NCBI GenBank assembly: GCA_000824785.1
Contig: CCNB01000007.1
Coordinates: 498,616 to 562,615, forward strand
Source: Mesorhizobium plurifarium
Lineage (GTDB): Bacteria; Pseudomonadota; Alphaproteobacteria; Rhizobiales; Rhizobiaceae
DNA length: 64,000 nt
Direction of reading: 5' to 3'
The notes beneath the pieces were generated by a model. That model was given only the letters and a program-made list of their open reading frames with translations, searched no databases and was not told where the DNA came from. Numbering within the stretch: the stretch's first letter is position 1; each line of letters begins with the position of its first letter. Positions 53,808 through 63,236 of the stretch are shown here, one piece after another. A program made the translations under genes and the position numbers.

Positions 53808-54870
53808 GTACGGCTCCGGCTACTTCTACATCCCGGGCACCGAGACCTGCCTGCGCATCGGCGGCTATGTCCGCTATGACGCCGGCTTCGGCGATGTCGG
53901 CACGTTCACCGGCGCACGCGCCGACGACGTCGTCAACGGCAAGAACCAGGGCACCTGGTACAAGGACGCTCGCTTCACGCTGAAGACCTGGACCGGCCAG
54001 GAAACGGAACTCGGCACGTTGAAGACCTATACCGAAACGCGCATGAACTTCCAAAATCATCCGCTCGACAACGGTTCGGACAATAAAGCTGACAACAGCT
54101 TCGACATGCACTTCGCCTGGATTCAGCTTGGCGGCCTGCGGGTCGGCCTGGACGAATCGGCTTTCGATACGTTCGTTGGCTACGCCGGCAACGTCGTCAA
54201 CGACACCATCGTTCCCTATGGCGGGTTCAAGACCGGCGTCGTTCAGTACTACTTCGACGCCGGCAACGGTTTCTCGGCAATGGTCTCTCTCGAAGAAGGT
54301 TCCGGCGGTGGCGACCAGGCGGCGCCAGACGCTACTTATGGCTATGGTACCGGCACGATCGACAGCTACGTTCCGCACATCGTCGGCGGCCTGAAGTACA
54401 CCCAGGGCTGGGGTGATATCGTCGGCGTCGTCGCCTATGACAGCAACTACGAATACGTCTCGGGCAAGGTTCGCGTGGATGTGAACGTGACCAACGAACT
54501 GTCGCTGTTCGGCATTTTCGCCTACGCCAGCGAAGGCAAGCTTAACGACTTCAATCCCAACCCCAACACCGCCTATGCCAACGGTCGCGGCTTCTACAAG
54601 CCGTGGGGCGGCAACTGGGCCTTCTTTGCCGGTGGCACCTACAAGTTCAACGACAAAGCCTCGTTCAACCTCCAGGTGTCAGGTGACGACTGGGAGGACT
54701 ACGGCATCGCGGCCAACATCGCCTACACCGTCGTTCCCGGCTTCACGATCACGCCCGAAGTCGACTACCAGCACGTCGGTTCGGAAGCTTTCGACCGCGG
54801 CAACGTTTGGGGTGGCTCCGAAAAGAAGAACTCCGTCGGCGCTATCGTCCGCTTCCAGCGCGATTTCTAG
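53683..54870 (+). CDS. Outer-membrane porin, Omp2/Porin_2 family (copy B)
   Basis: The 395-residue porin has the same signal peptide and N-terminus as copy A; the first 44 residues are identical, then Gly-Ser replaces Gly-Ala. It keeps the CDVYGSGYFYIPGTETC cysteine pair and ends in IVRFQRDF. The central strands and loops differ from copy A, with an insertion around SGGGDQAAPDATYG, so the two channels may differ in selectivity. The ATG at 53683 follows GGAGGTC. Its terminator is at 54898-54930. Confidence 0.93.
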   Translation: MNIKSLLLGSAAALIAVSGARAADAVTVAEPEPAEYVKICDVYGSGYFYIPGTETCLRIGGYVRYDAGFGDVGTFTGARADDVVNGKNQGTWYKDARFTLKTWTGQETELGTLKTYTETRMNFQNHPLDNGSDNKADNSFDMHFAWIQLGGLRVGLDESAFDTFVGYAGNVVNDTIVPYGGFKTGVVQYYFDAGNGFSAMVSLEEGSGGGDQAAPDATYGYGTGTIDSYVPHIVGGLKYTQGWGDIVGVVAYDSNYEYVSGKVRVDVNVTNELSLFGIFAYASEGKLNDFNPNPNTAYANGRGFYKPWGGNWAFFAGGTYKFNDKASFNLQVSGDDWEDYGIAANIAYTVVPGFTITPEVDYQHVGSEAFDRGNVWGGSEKKNSVGAIVRFQRDF

Positions 54871-54897
54871 GACCAGATATTTCTGGGGAGACAGGAG

Positions 54898-54930
54898 AAC
54901 CCGGCGGGCAACCGCCGGGTTTTTCTTTTT
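54898..54930 (+). terminator. Rho-independent terminator of the plus-strand porin gene
   Basis: AACCCGGCGG pairs with CCGCCGGGTT around a GCAA tetraloop, followed by TTTCTTTTTG. It begins 28 bp after the porin stop codon. Confidence 0.93.
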
Positions 54931-55090
54931 GTTTGATGATGTCGACATCCCAAGGCCGCAGCGCGGTTCGGGCGTCGCATCAGCATCCGACGCGGCGTTT
55001 GACGTTCGGCCTGGCTGCGACGCAGCGCGGTGAAAAGCTTTAAATTTTCGCGGGGAACGGCGCCCCGGAGGAGCCGCACTCGCGATCGAA

Positions 55091-56770
55091 TCAAACGTCG
55101 GCGAGGTCGCCCAACGCTTCAATCAGGGGCTTGATCTCGCTTTCGTAATTCTTCCAGCGCTTTACGGACGATTTGTAGATCGGCTGACGCACCTGCCAGC
55201 GGCTGGGCGTGGTGACCGCCCCTTCCCTGTCGAAGAAGCGCAGGCACGCGTCATCCCAGGGCAAGCCGAGATAATCGATGAGCCGGCGCGACTGAGCCTC
55301 TTGGTCCTCGACGAGCGTCTCATATCGATTTTCTAAGATACGACCTGGGAAAACCTCGTTCCAGTGACGCATCAGGCGGTCATATTCCCGATAGTAGAGG
55401 CCGAGTGCCCGCAGGTCCCTATTGTAACTGTGCGATTGGCTGAAGGGCAGAACATAGCATGACACGCAGTTGTCGATGGCGTCGCGGCGACAGTGAACGA
55501 TGCGCGCATTGGGAAAGAGGAGGGTGAGGAGGCCGATCAATTCGAAATTGTGCGGCATTTTATCCACAATGCGCAAAGCAGCCGGAGCGCGCTCCCGCAG
55601 ATAGGAAAGGTGCTCTTCGGCCAGCGTCCTGGACAGGTCTTCGGTGACCGTCGTAATCGGTTTGTTGAAATCCGAAGCTGAAGATTGCAGGCCGATGGCG
55701 TTTGCCACCCGCCTTAGTTTGCTGAGTTCTCCCGCGCCATGAACCTCTGGATGGCTCGCAAGGATCTGTTCCGCCAGTGTCGTCCCGGAACGGGGCATGC
55801 CGACCACAAACACGGGAACATCGGTAGGATTGCCAAAGCCGGACGCGGCAGCAAACAGACCCGGCGTGAAGGTTTCAATTGTCAGGTCTATGAAACGACG
55901 ATACTGATCGATGTTAAATTCGTATCCTTGCGCTTGCTTCGCCTTCTTAAAATGGCCAAAGGCTTCCGCATAGCGCTTGAGGTCATTTTGTACCTTACCG
56001 GCGGCGTAGTTCAGGCTCGCCCTGGCCTCCGGCTTCAGTCCTGGACTGTCCAGCTCGCGCAGTATCGACTGCAGTTCGGCAGGCTCTTCGGTGAATTTGC
56101 GGGTTTGGACGAAGTCGTAATATGCAGTCGCCACGTCGATGCGGCGTTCGATCGTCTCCTTGAGATAGACGCCCGCTTCGTCCATGCGCCCAAGGCCACT
56201 GAGTGCGGCCGCGATTCCCAGCCGCGCTTTGGGATGGTCGCGGTTGATCTTCAGCGCTTTCTCGTACAGCGGCAAAGCCAGATCGGGTTTGTCGAACTCG
56301 GTATACACGCGCCCCAAGGCACAAAGGGCCTCCACGAAATCGGGCTGCAATTCCAATGCGTATTGCATGTGCTTGACGGCCGCGGAGAACTCACTCAGCT
56401 TCCCATAGGCCTCACCGAGACTGAGGTGGTAATAGGGGTTTCTGGGCTCCTCACCGACCGCGCGGGCGAAATAGCGCAGAGCCGCCTCATCATCGTAGCC
56501 CAGACAAACGGTACCCATGATGTACAGGGCCAGCGGATGATTTGGCGTTCGAGCCAGCACTTGGAAGCATAAGTCCTGTGCTTCATCAAGGCGTTTGGCT
56601 TGCTGATGCTCATAGGCCCTCTTCAGCAAAGCGTCGTCGGCCTGTGCACGGGCCAGCGAGCTGACCTTCTGGAGACTCGGCTGTGGCTGGCTTGGCTGGG
56701 ACCACCGTGGTTTCGGCGCTGCGCCGGATTTGAGGTGTTTGGACCAGGCGGGCGGTAGACGATTGTTCAT
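55091..56770 (-). CDS. TPR repeat sulfotransferase
   Basis: The protein of about 559 residues joins TPR repeats (about 40-225; ALYIMGTVCLGYDDEAALRY and LALPLYEKALKINRDHPKA) to a sulfotransferase domain. The PAPS 5'-phosphosulfate loop is VVGMPRSGTTLAEQIL at about 322-337 and the 3'-phosphate site RRDAIDNCVSCY follows at about 425. It moves sulfate from PAPS to an acceptor, maybe a glycan, protein or lipid. The open frame includes a TTG five codons earlier; the ATG at 56770 is preferred. It stands alone, and the acceptor is unknown. Confidence 0.9.
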   Translation of the reverse strand: MNNRLPPAWSKHLKSGAAPKPRWSQPSQPQPSLQKVSSLARAQADDALLKRAYEHQQAKRLDEAQDLCFQVLARTPNHPLALYIMGTVCLGYDDEAALRYFARAVGEEPRNPYYHLSLGEAYGKLSEFSAAVKHMQYALELQPDFVEALCALGRVYTEFDKPDLALPLYEKALKINRDHPKARLGIAAALSGLGRMDEAGVYLKETIERRIDVATAYYDFVQTRKFTEEPAELQSILRELDSPGLKPEARASLNYAAGKVQNDLKRYAEAFGHFKKAKQAQGYEFNIDQYRRFIDLTIETFTPGLFAAASGFGNPTDVPVFVVGMPRSGTTLAEQILASHPEVHGAGELSKLRRVANAIGLQSSASDFNKPITTVTEDLSRTLAEEHLSYLRERAPAALRIVDKMPHNFELIGLLTLLFPNARIVHCRRDAIDNCVSCYVLPFSQSHSYNRDLRALGLYYREYDRLMRHWNEVFPGRILENRYETLVEDQEAQSRRLIDYLGLPWDDACLRFFDREGAVTTPSRWQVRQPIYKSSVKRWKNYESEIKPLIEALGDLADV

Positions 56771-56895
56771 GGCGTCTGCTAGCAAAAAGCAGCGACGGAA
56801 TCCAGTCTAACCTCGCGCCCGGCGGCTTCGATCTAGCTTGCGCCCAAACAGCCCCCACGCTAGCAAGAAGCCCCTATTTCACGCGAGCCTGTACC

Positions 56896-58008
56896 ATGCT
56901 TCGTCGCCCTTCCCTCACGCCCATCATCGGCGCGCTTCCCACCACGGTGCCGTTCGTCGGTCCGGAGGCGCAGGAGCGCGAGCGGGGCCGGCCGTTCCGC
57001 GCCCGCATCGGCGCCAATGAAAGCAGTTTCGGCCCCTCGCCACGCGTCATCGCCCGTATGGAGGCCGTCGCGCGCGACCAGTGGATGTATTGCGATCCCG
57101 ACAATTACGAGCTGAAGGTGGCGGCTGCCGCGCATCATGGCGTGGCCATCGAAAACGTGGTCGTGGGCGAAGGCATCGACGGCCTGCTCGGCCTGGTGGC
57201 GCGCATGTATGTCGGGCCTGGCGATGCGGTGGTGACGTCGCTCGGCGCCTATCCAACCTTCAATTTCCACATCGCCGGCGTCGGCGGCCGCCTGGTGACG
57301 GTACCGTACGCCAACGACAAGGAGGACCTTGAGGGGCTTCTCGCCAAGGTCGCGAGCGAAAAGGCGCCGCTCGTCTATCTCTCCAATCCCGACAATCCGA
57401 TGGGAAGCTGGTGGGAGGCTCCGGATGTCGTCCGCTTCATCGAGGCGTTGCCGGAAACCACCATGCTGGTGCTCGACGAGGCCTATGGCGAATTGGGACC
57501 CGCCTCGGCGCTGCCGGCGATCGATGTCGCGCGGCCGAACGTCATCCGCATGCGCACTTTCTCCAAGGCTTATGGCCTGGCCGGCATACGCTGCGGCTAT
57601 GCGGTCGCGGAAGCGGAGGTGATCCGCGACTTCGAGAAGATCCGCAACCATTACGGCGTCAGCCGCATGGCGCAGATCGCCGGCCTCGAGGCGCTGGCCG
57701 ACCAGGACTACCTGCACTCGGTGGTCGCGCGCGTGGCGGCAGGCCGCGAGCGCATTTCAGCCATCGCCAGGCGGAACGATCTCAAGCCGCTGCCGTCGGC
57801 AACCAATTTCGTCACGATCGACTGCGGCCGCGACGATGCCTTCGCGCTGAAAGTGATGCAGAATCTTTTGTCGCGCGACGTGTTCATCCGCAAGCCGATG
57901 GCGCCACGGCTCGACCGTTGCATAAGGGTGAGCGTCGGCCTTGACCATGAGCTCGACATCTTCGCCGAGGAATTGCCCGGCGCGCTGGCGGCGGCGCGGG
58001 GGAACTGA
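56896..58008 (+). CDS. PLP-dependent aminotransferase, HisC-like class I/II
   Basis: The 370-residue aminotransferase has NESSFGPSP near residue 41, SNPDNPMGSWW at about 163, the aspartate in LVLDEAYGELGP, and the PLP lysine Lys224 in TFSKAYGLAGIRCGYA. The wording matches the histidinol-phosphate aminotransferase group, but bacteria often have several such paralogues acting on aromatic or other amino acids, so hisC is not assigned. It is a monocistronic gene between the sulfotransferase and a MarR regulator. Confidence 0.88.
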   Translation: MLRRPSLTPIIGALPTTVPFVGPEAQERERGRPFRARIGANESSFGPSPRVIARMEAVARDQWMYCDPDNYELKVAAAAHHGVAIENVVVGEGIDGLLGLVARMYVGPGDAVVTSLGAYPTFNFHIAGVGGRLVTVPYANDKEDLEGLLAKVASEKAPLVYLSNPDNPMGSWWEAPDVVRFIEALPETTMLVLDEAYGELGPASALPAIDVARPNVIRMRTFSKAYGLAGIRCGYAVAEAEVIRDFEKIRNHYGVSRMAQIAGLEALADQDYLHSVVARVAAGRERISAIARRNDLKPLPSATNFVTIDCGRDDAFALKVMQNLLSRDVFIRKPMAPRLDRCIRVSVGLDHELDIFAEELPGALAAARGN

Positions 58009-58053
58009 CCGAACCCTGGCCCATATGCCTGCTTCCCGGAGCAGACCGGCAAT

Positions 58054-58542
58054 TCACGTTTCGGCGGCTGCCAGCAGGCGCGTCACGCGGTTCAGCGCAT
58101 CGGAAAGCTCCGCGGCTTCCTTGTCTTCGAGCTTGACGATCAGCCGGGCGAGGTCGCGGTTGGTCGCCGCCTCAAGATCAACCAGCGCGGCCCTGCCCTG
58201 CCTAGTCAGCGAAAGAACGGGCTGCCCGTTCTCCGAGTCATCGCGCATTCCTGCCAGCCCCATGGCGGTGAATTTCCGAAGCACCCTCATGAGATAGGCA
58301 GGGGCGAGGTTGAGTTCGCCGGCCAACTCCGACGCCGCGGGCGCGAGGTCGAGATGAAACATGCGCGCCAGCAGACCGGCCCGTCCGCCGCCCGGTCGGG
58401 GCTTGCGCCCGAGCTCGAACAGCACGCGGGCTTCGGCCAATGTGTAAGGGCTCTGCATCAAGGTCTCATCAAGCAGCCCGACCAGCCCGGTATAGAACCG
58501 GTTGAAACGGCGAATCTCATGGACCAGGGCGTCATGCGGCAT
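58054..58542 (-). CDS. MarR family transcriptional regulator
   Basis: The 162-residue regulator has a winged helix (PYTLAEARVLFELGRKP, AGELNLAPAYLMRVLRKF and GQPVLSLTRQGRAAL) in the MarR pattern. The open frame starts at 58581, but AAGGAGG lies at the right distance before the ATG at 58542. MarR proteins respond to phenolic or oxidative signals. It is divergent from acylphosphatase, with 137 bp between starts. Confidence 0.88.
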   Translation of the reverse strand: MPHDALVHEIRRFNRFYTGLVGLLDETLMQSPYTLAEARVLFELGRKPRPGGGRAGLLARMFHLDLAPAASELAGELNLAPAYLMRVLRKFTAMGLAGMRDDSENGQPVLSLTRQGRAALVDLEAATNRDLARLIVKLEDKEAAELSDALNRVTRLLAAAET

Positions 58543-58679
58543 GCTGGCCTCCTTGGGCGTTGCGTCCGATAATTCCCTCATTGGTTGACTGAGTCAATTA
58601 TCAGCGGATTGCTGCCCTCAAACCGATTGCATTTCACCCCTCGTGCTCCAGATTGATAGGGACGATTCTGGAGCGGACG

Positions 58680-58961
58680 ATGCAAGGTGAGCAAAGAGCC
58701 GTTCGTGTGCGCGTTTCCGGTACAGTGCAAGGCGTGAGCTACCGGGTCTGGACGCGCGGCGAAGCCATGCGACTCGGGCTGACGGGTTGGGTGCGCAACG
58801 AGCGTGACGGCTCGGTCACCGCGCTGATTGCCGGCGCCGATGGCGCCGTCACGGCGATGATCGAACGCCTGTGGCAAGGGCCGCGAGGAGCGTTCGTCTC
58901 GAAGGTCGAGATCGAGGAAGCGGTCGGCGACGCGCCGGCTGATTTCAGGATCATCGTCTAG
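58680..58961 (+). CDS. acyP: Acylphosphatase
   Basis: The 93-residue enzyme hydrolyses acyl phosphates. The family's catalytic residues are present: Arg22 in [14 protein letters not shown] and Asn40 in [15 protein letters not shown] lies before the ATG at 58680; an upstream ATG in the same frame at 58653 is less likely. Its stop is followed at once by the second family A repeat. Confidence 0.92.
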   Translation: MQGEQRAVRVRVSGTVQGVSYRVWTRGEAMRLGLTGWVRNERDGSVTALIAGADGAVTAMIERLWQGPRGAFVSKVEIEEAVGDAPADFRIIV

Positions 58962-58966
58962 GGCCA

Positions 58967-59132
58967 TTCCTCGCCCCACGACAGTGGGGAGAGGTGGCGC
59001 GGCGAAGCCGCGACGGAGAGGGGGACAGCGCAATCTTGATGAATTTCAGAACAAACCCGCCAGCGCCGCAACCCCCGCTCCGTCTCGGGCTTCGCCCGAG
59101 CCACCTCTCCCCCGCTTTGCGGGGGAGAGGAA
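58967..59132. repeat. Composite palindromic intergenic repeat (family A, copy 2)
   Basis: The left arm at 58967-59022 matches 4595-4650 almost base for base: TTCCTCGCCCCACGACAGTG, GAGAGGTGG, then CGCGGCGAAGCCGCG and GACGGAGAGGGG. The G/C changes in the small hairpin are compensatory on both sides. The right arm at 59069-59132 is the inverted partner (CTCCGTCTCGGGC..., then CCCCCGCTTTGCGGGGG). Paired changes suggest the hairpin structure is maintained. Confidence 0.78.
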
Positions 59133-59194
59133 TTGCTTTCTTCCCATCTTGAATTAATTGAACGTTCGTTTTATTAGTATTGCCGGAGGCGAAT

Positions 59195-59839
59195 GTGGCG
59201 CGTACAACCGGGTCCGACGGGGAAAAGACCGAAGCGGCCGTCCGCGAAGCGGCGGTCAGCCTGATCGCGCGGCTGGGCTACGAGGCGATGTCGATGCGGC
59301 AGTTGGCGGCGGAGGTCGGTGTGCAGGCGGCCGCGCTCTACCGCTATTTTCCAACCAAGGAGGACCTTCTGTTCACGCTGATGCGTGAGCATATGGAAGG
59401 TCTGCTCAAGGCTTGGGAAGCGGCGCGGCCGGCCACCGCCGATCCGGTGACCCGCCTTGCCGCCTATGTCGAGAACCACATCGCTTTCCACATCGAGCGG
59501 CGTCACGCCACCCATGTCTCCAATATGGAGTTGCGCAGCCTCTCGCATGAAAGGCTGACGCAGATCCTCAAGATGCGCACGACCTATGAGAAGGAATTGC
59601 GCACGATCCTGCGCGACGGCGCCGAAACCGGTCTCTTTCAGGTCGACGATACCGGGCTCACCGCCATGGCATTGATCCAGATGATGACGGGCGTCATCGT
59701 CTGGTTCCGGCCAGGCGAACGGCTGTCGGTCGCTGAAGTCACCACGACATATCTTTTCATGACAATGCGGCTCGTCGGCGCGAAGATCGACGGCAGGGAG
59801 GTTGCGCATGTACACGAATACGCTCAGCTTCGGACTTGA
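59195..59839 (+). CDS. TetR/AcrR family transcriptional regulator
   Basis: The 214-residue regulator has a TetR helix-turn-helix ([20 protein letters not shown] then [20 protein letters not shown]) near residues 20-60, and a ligand-binding helical domain after it. GGAGG precedes the GTG at 59195; a TTG at 59180 is too close to it. The gene overlaps ivd by 32 bp and probably represses the leucine-degradation genes, sensing an acyl-CoA. The target is inferred. Confidence 0.9.
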   Translation: MARTTGSDGEKTEAAVREAAVSLIARLGYEAMSMRQLAAEVGVQAAALYRYFPTKEDLLFTLMREHMEGLLKAWEAARPATADPVTRLAAYVENHIAFHIERRHATHVSNMELRSLSHERLTQILKMRTTYEKELRTILRDGAETGLFQVDDTGLTAMALIQMMTGVIVWFRPGERLSVAEVTTTYLFMTMRLVGAKIDGREVAHVHEYAQLRT

Positions 59840-60971
59840 TCCCGACATTGAGGCGCTACGCGATACCGTGCGGCGCTTTGCCCAGGACAGGATCGCGCCG
59901 CTCGCGGCCGAGATCGACCGCTCCAACGAGTTTCCCGCGCATCTGTGGGGTGAGCTCGGCGCGCTCGGCCTGCTCGGCATCACCGCCGACCCCGATTTCG
60001 GCGGAACCGGCATGAACTATCTGGCGCATGTCGTGGCGATGGAGGAGATTTCGCGCGCTTCGGCCTCGGTCGGCCTCTCCTACGGCGCGCATTCGAACCT
60101 ATGCGTCAACCAGATCAATCGCTGGGCGACGCCGGCCCAGAAGGAGAAGTACCTGCCTGCCCTTTGCTCGGGCGAAACGGTCGGCGCGCTGGCGATGTCG
60201 GAGCCCGGCGCCGGCTCGGACGTGGTGTCGCTCAGGCTGCGCGCCGACAAACGCAACGACCGCTATGTCCTCAACGGCTCGAAAATGTGGATCACCAACG
60301 GCCCCGACGCCGGAACGATGGTGGTCTATGCCAAGACCGATCCGGAACGCCATTCGCGCGGCATCACGGCCTTCATCGTTGAGAAAACGATGGCCGGCTT
60401 TTCAGTCGCGCAGAAGCTGGACAAGCTCGGCATGCGCGGCTCCAACACCGGCGAGCTGGTGTTCGAGAATGTCGAGGTGCCGTTCGAGAATGTGCTGCAT
60501 GAGGAAGGGCGCGGTGTCGAGGTGCTGATGTCGGGGCTCGACTATGAACGTGCAGTGCTCTCCGGCGGCCCGCTCGGGCTGATGGCCGCTTGCCTCGACG
60601 TCGCTGTCCCTTATGTGCATGAGCGCAAGCAGTTCGGCCAGCCGATCGGCACGTTCCAGCTGGTGCAGGGCAAGCTCGCCGACATGTATACGACGATGAA
60701 CGCCGCGCGGGCTTACGTCTATGCCGTGGCGGCCGCCTGCGACCGCGGCGAGACCACGCGCAAGGACGCCGCCGGCTGCGTGCTCTTCGCGGCCGAGAAG
60801 GCGACGCAGATGGCGCTCGATGCCATCCAACTGCTCGGCGGCAACGGCTATATCAACGATTACCCGACGGGACGGCTGCTGCGCGACGCCAAGCTCTACG
60901 AGATCGGCGCCGGCACCAGCGAGATCCGCCGCTGGCTGATCGGCCGCGAGATCATGGCGGAGGGGGTGTGA
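59808..60971 (+). CDS. ivd: Isovaleryl-CoA dehydrogenase
   Basis: The 387-residue flavoenzyme oxidises isovaleryl-CoA to 3-methylcrotonyl-CoA in leucine breakdown. It follows the acyl-CoA dehydrogenase layout: [35 protein letters not shown], and the catalytic base Glu247 in [15 protein letters not shown], a position typical of isovaleryl-CoA enzymes. GGGAGG lies before the ATG at 59808. It overlaps the TetR gene by 32 bp and stands close to mccB, the next enzyme of the pathway. Confidence 0.93.
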   Translation: MYTNTLSFGLDPDIEALRDTVRRFAQDRIAPLAAEIDRSNEFPAHLWGELGALGLLGITADPDFGGTGMNYLAHVVAMEEISRASASVGLSYGAHSNLCVNQINRWATPAQKEKYLPALCSGETVGALAMSEPGAGSDVVSLRLRADKRNDRYVLNGSKMWITNGPDAGTMVVYAKTDPERHSRGITAFIVEKTMAGFSVAQKLDKLGMRGSNTGELVFENVEVPFENVLHEEGRGVEVLMSGLDYERAVLSGGPLGLMAACLDVAVPYVHERKQFGQPIGTFQLVQGKLADMYTTMNAARAYVYAVAAACDRGETTRKDAAGCVLFAAEKATQMALDAIQLLGGNGYINDYPTGRLLRDAKLYEIGAGTSEIRRWLIGREIMAEGV

Positions 60972-60988
60972 TGTCCCTCTCCGCCATC

Positions 60989-61381
60989 TCAGCCGAACGC
61001 CTTGGGCAGGTCGTCGGTCGGCTTGGCGACGATCTGATGCGCATCGCGCCACAGGACCTCGCGCTGACGTGCCGACGTGATCGGGCGCACCGGCAAGCCG
61101 CCCTCTTCGATCAGCCAGGCGCAATAACGCGCACGGCTGATCGCTTCCCTGGCGTCCGGATGGAACCAGCAGATGCCCCAGATCGAATTCCGGCGCTTGA
61201 AATGCCGGCCAACCCGGCCTGGAATGGGCAGATGCCGGTTGAACCAGTCGAACTGATCGTCCAGCTCGTCATGGATCCAGTCCGGGCATCCGTTCCGATA
61301 CAGATACCAGGATGCGTGAAAAAAGCCGGTCTCCACCCGGCTGTTCGGATGGATCAGCGGCGTTACAAACCGCAAATACAT
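60989..61381 (-). CDS. Conserved-looking hypothetical protein (130 aa)
   Basis: I do not recognise the family. The 130-residue protein starts MYLRFVTPLIHP and contains many Trp, Arg and His residues in phrases such as WYLYRNGCPDWIHDELD and SIWGICWFHPDA. The lack of a signal peptide suggests a cytosolic protein. It lies on the minus strand between ivd and mccB, 17 bp from the ivd stop. A perfect palindrome and an upstream 17-codon ORF lie in its leader. A GTG four codons upstream is an alternative start. Confidence 0.7.
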   Translation of the reverse strand: MYLRFVTPLIHPNSRVETGFFHASWYLYRNGCPDWIHDELDDQFDWFNRHLPIPGRVGRHFKRRNSIWGICWFHPDAREAISRARYCAWLIEEGGLPVRPITSARQREVLWRDAHQIVAKPTDDLPKAFG

Positions 61382-61390
61382 GATGACACC

Positions 61391-61412
61391 CACGGCGCCT
61401 GCAGGCGCCGTG
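61391..61412. promoter_or_regulatory. 22-bp perfect palindrome in the leader of the hypothetical gene
   Basis: CACGGCGCCTG (61391-61401) and CAGGCGCCGTG (61402-61412) are exact reverse complements with no spacer. The centre lies about 20 bp upstream of the ATG at 61381, so as RNA it would form a tight stem near the ribosome site; as DNA it could bind a dimeric protein. Confidence 0.5.
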
Positions 61413-61442
61413 TTCCTCTTGCTCAGATTCGGGACGTGGAAG

Positions 61443-61478
61443 GCCGCCCTTCGGCGGCGTCAGGCCATGGCCGAAGGG
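61443..61478 (-). promoter_or_regulatory. Two mutually exclusive hairpins after the upstream ORF
   Basis: Hairpin A pairs CCCTTCGGC and GCCGAAGGG (61447-61455 with 61470-61478). Hairpin B pairs GCCGCC and GGCGGC (61443-61448 with 61453-61458) around a four-base loop. They share 61447-61455, so only one can form. In the minus-strand RNA hairpin A covers the end of the 17-codon ORF, so a translating ribosome would open it and allow hairpin B. No T-run follows, so any effect is on translation or Rho-dependent termination. Confidence 0.4.
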
Positions 61479-61513
61479 AGACATCTGGTGAAACGCATAT
61501 TCATGCTTTCCAT
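61460..61513 (-). CDS. Candidate leader peptide, 17 codons
   Basis: The frame [17 protein letters not shown] has CAGGAGACGACG just before the ATG, a strong ribosome site. It ends in TGA about 80 bp upstream of the hypothetical gene. Such short ORFs before a structured leader often act as sensors of translation. It is too short for coding statistics, and an overlapping 97-codon frame (61269-61562) is an alternative reading. No family was recognised. Confidence 0.4.
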   Translation of the reverse strand: MESMNMRFTRCLPSAMA

Positions 61514-61626
61514 CGTCGTCTCCTGAGGGTGTCATACATACAAAAGATGCCACGCTTGGCACGCAGCATCCGGGGGCGGGCTGTTACACTGGTTCCGCAA
61601 CGGCATCAAGAGGTGTGAGGACAAAT

Positions 61627-63234
61627 TTGGCCACGCTGCAAACCCAGATATCCCCCTCCTCCGACACCTTCCGCGCCAATGCCGAGCGCATGCGGGGGCT
61701 GGTCGCCGAAATTTCCGAGAAGGCGGCAATCGTCGAGCGCGGCGGCTCCGATGAAGCCCGCGAACGCCACGTCTCACGCGGCAAGCTTTTGCCGCGCGAG
61801 CGGCTGGCGCAACTGCTCGATGCCGGCTCACCCTTCCTCGAGGTCGGCCAGTTCGCGGCATGGTCGATGTATGGCGAGGACATCGCGTCGGCCGGCATCA
61901 TCACCGGCGTCGGCCGCGTCGAGGGCACGGAGGTGATGGTCGTCGTCAACGACGCCACGGTGAAGGGCGGCACCTACTATCCGCTGACGGTGAAGAAGCA
62001 TCTGAGAGCGCAGGAGATCGCGCTGCAGAACAACCTGCCCTGCGTCTATCTGGTCGACTCAGGCGGCGCCAATCTGCCCAACCAGGACGAGGTCTTCCCC
62101 GACCGCGAGCATTTCGGCCGCATCTTCTACAACCAGGCCAACATGTCGGCGGCCGGCATCCCGCAGATCGCTTGCGTCATGGGTTCCTGCACGGCCGGCG
62201 GCGCCTATGTGCCGGCGATGTCGGACGAGACGATCATGGTGCGCAACCAGGCGACCATCTTCCTCGGCGGCCCGCCGCTGGTGAAGGCCGCCACCGGCGA
62301 GGATGTCAGCGCCGAGGAGCTCGGCGGCGCCGATGTCCACACCAGGCTGTCCGGCGTCGCCGACCACTACGCCATGGACGACGAGCATGCGTTGGCCATT
62401 TGCCGGCGCATCATCAAGAACCTCAATCGCAACAAGGCCGTAAGCCTGAATTTGCAGAAGCCGATTCAACCGCTTTACGATCCGAGCGAACTCTACGGCG
62501 TCGTGCCGACGGATCTGCGCCAGCCTTATGACGTGCGCGAGGTGATCGCCCGTCTCGTCGACGGTTCGGAGTTCGACGAGTTCAAGCAGAACTACGGCAC
62601 TACGCTGATCACCGGCTTTGCGCATCTGCATGGCATGCCGGTCGGCATCATCGGCAACAATGGCGTGCTCTTCTCGGAAAGCGCGCTGAAGGGCGCGCAT
62701 TTCATCGAGCTCTGCTGCCAGCGCGGCATTCCGCTGATCTTTTTGCAGAACATTACCGGCTTCATGGTCGGGCGCAAATACGAGGCCGGCGGCATCGCCA
62801 AGGACGGCGCCAAGCTGGTGATGGCGGTCGCCACCGCAAAGGTCCCGAAGCTCACGGTGATCATCGGCGGCTCCTTCGGCGCCGGCAATTACGGCATGTG
62901 CGGCCGCGCCTACTCACCCCGCTTCCTGTGGATGTGGCCGAACGCTCGCATCTCGGTGATGGGGGGCGAGCAGGCTGCGACGGTGCTTGCCATGGTCAAG
63001 CGCGAAGGCATCGAGCGCAAGGGCGGCGAATGGAGCGCCGAGGAGGAAGCGAAGTTCAGGAAGCCTATCCTGATGAAATACGAGCATGAGGGTCACCCGC
63101 TCTATTCCTCGGCAAGGCTTTGGGACGACGGCATCATAGATCCCGCCAGGACGCGCGAGGTGCTGGCGCTGAGCCTTTCGGCGGCGCTCAACGCCGGGAT
63201 CGAGGAGACGAAGTTCGGCGTGTTCAGGATGTAA
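61627..63234 (+). CDS. mccB: Methylcrotonyl-CoA carboxylase, carboxyltransferase (beta) subunit
   Basis: The protein of about 535 residues carries the biotin-dependent carboxyltransferase fold: [19 protein letters not shown] and [20 protein letters not shown] in the N-domain, and [14 protein letters not shown] with [20 protein letters not shown] in the C-domain. It carboxylates 3-methylcrotonyl-CoA in leucine degradation. I choose the TTG at 61627 because GAGG lies in front of it and homologues begin there; the GTG at 61615 is possible. The biotin subunit mccA is not in the window and may lie beyond it. Confidence 0.93.
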   Translation: MATLQTQISPSSDTFRANAERMRGLVAEISEKAAIVERGGSDEARERHVSRGKLLPRERLAQLLDAGSPFLEVGQFAAWSMYGEDIASAGIITGVGRVEGTEVMVVVNDATVKGGTYYPLTVKKHLRAQEIALQNNLPCVYLVDSGGANLPNQDEVFPDREHFGRIFYNQANMSAAGIPQIACVMGSCTAGGAYVPAMSDETIMVRNQATIFLGGPPLVKAATGEDVSAEELGGADVHTRLSGVADHYAMDDEHALAICRRIIKNLNRNKAVSLNLQKPIQPLYDPSELYGVVPTDLRQPYDVREVIARLVDGSEFDEFKQNYGTTLITGFAHLHGMPVGIIGNNGVLFSESALKGAHFIELCCQRGIPLIFLQNITGFMVGRKYEAGGIAKDGAKLVMAVATAKVPKLTVIIGGSFGAGNYGMCGRAYSPRFLWMWPNARISVMGGEQAATVLAMVKREGIERKGGEWSAEEEAKFRKPILMKYEHEGHPLYSSARLWDDGIIDPARTREVLALSLSAALNAGIEETKFGVFRM

Positions 63235-63236
63235 CG

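Noticed and set aside
61269..61562. 97-codon minus-strand frame covering the leader region
   Set aside because: It overlaps the 130-residue gene in another frame and has no ribosome site at its start; the 17-codon frame has one.
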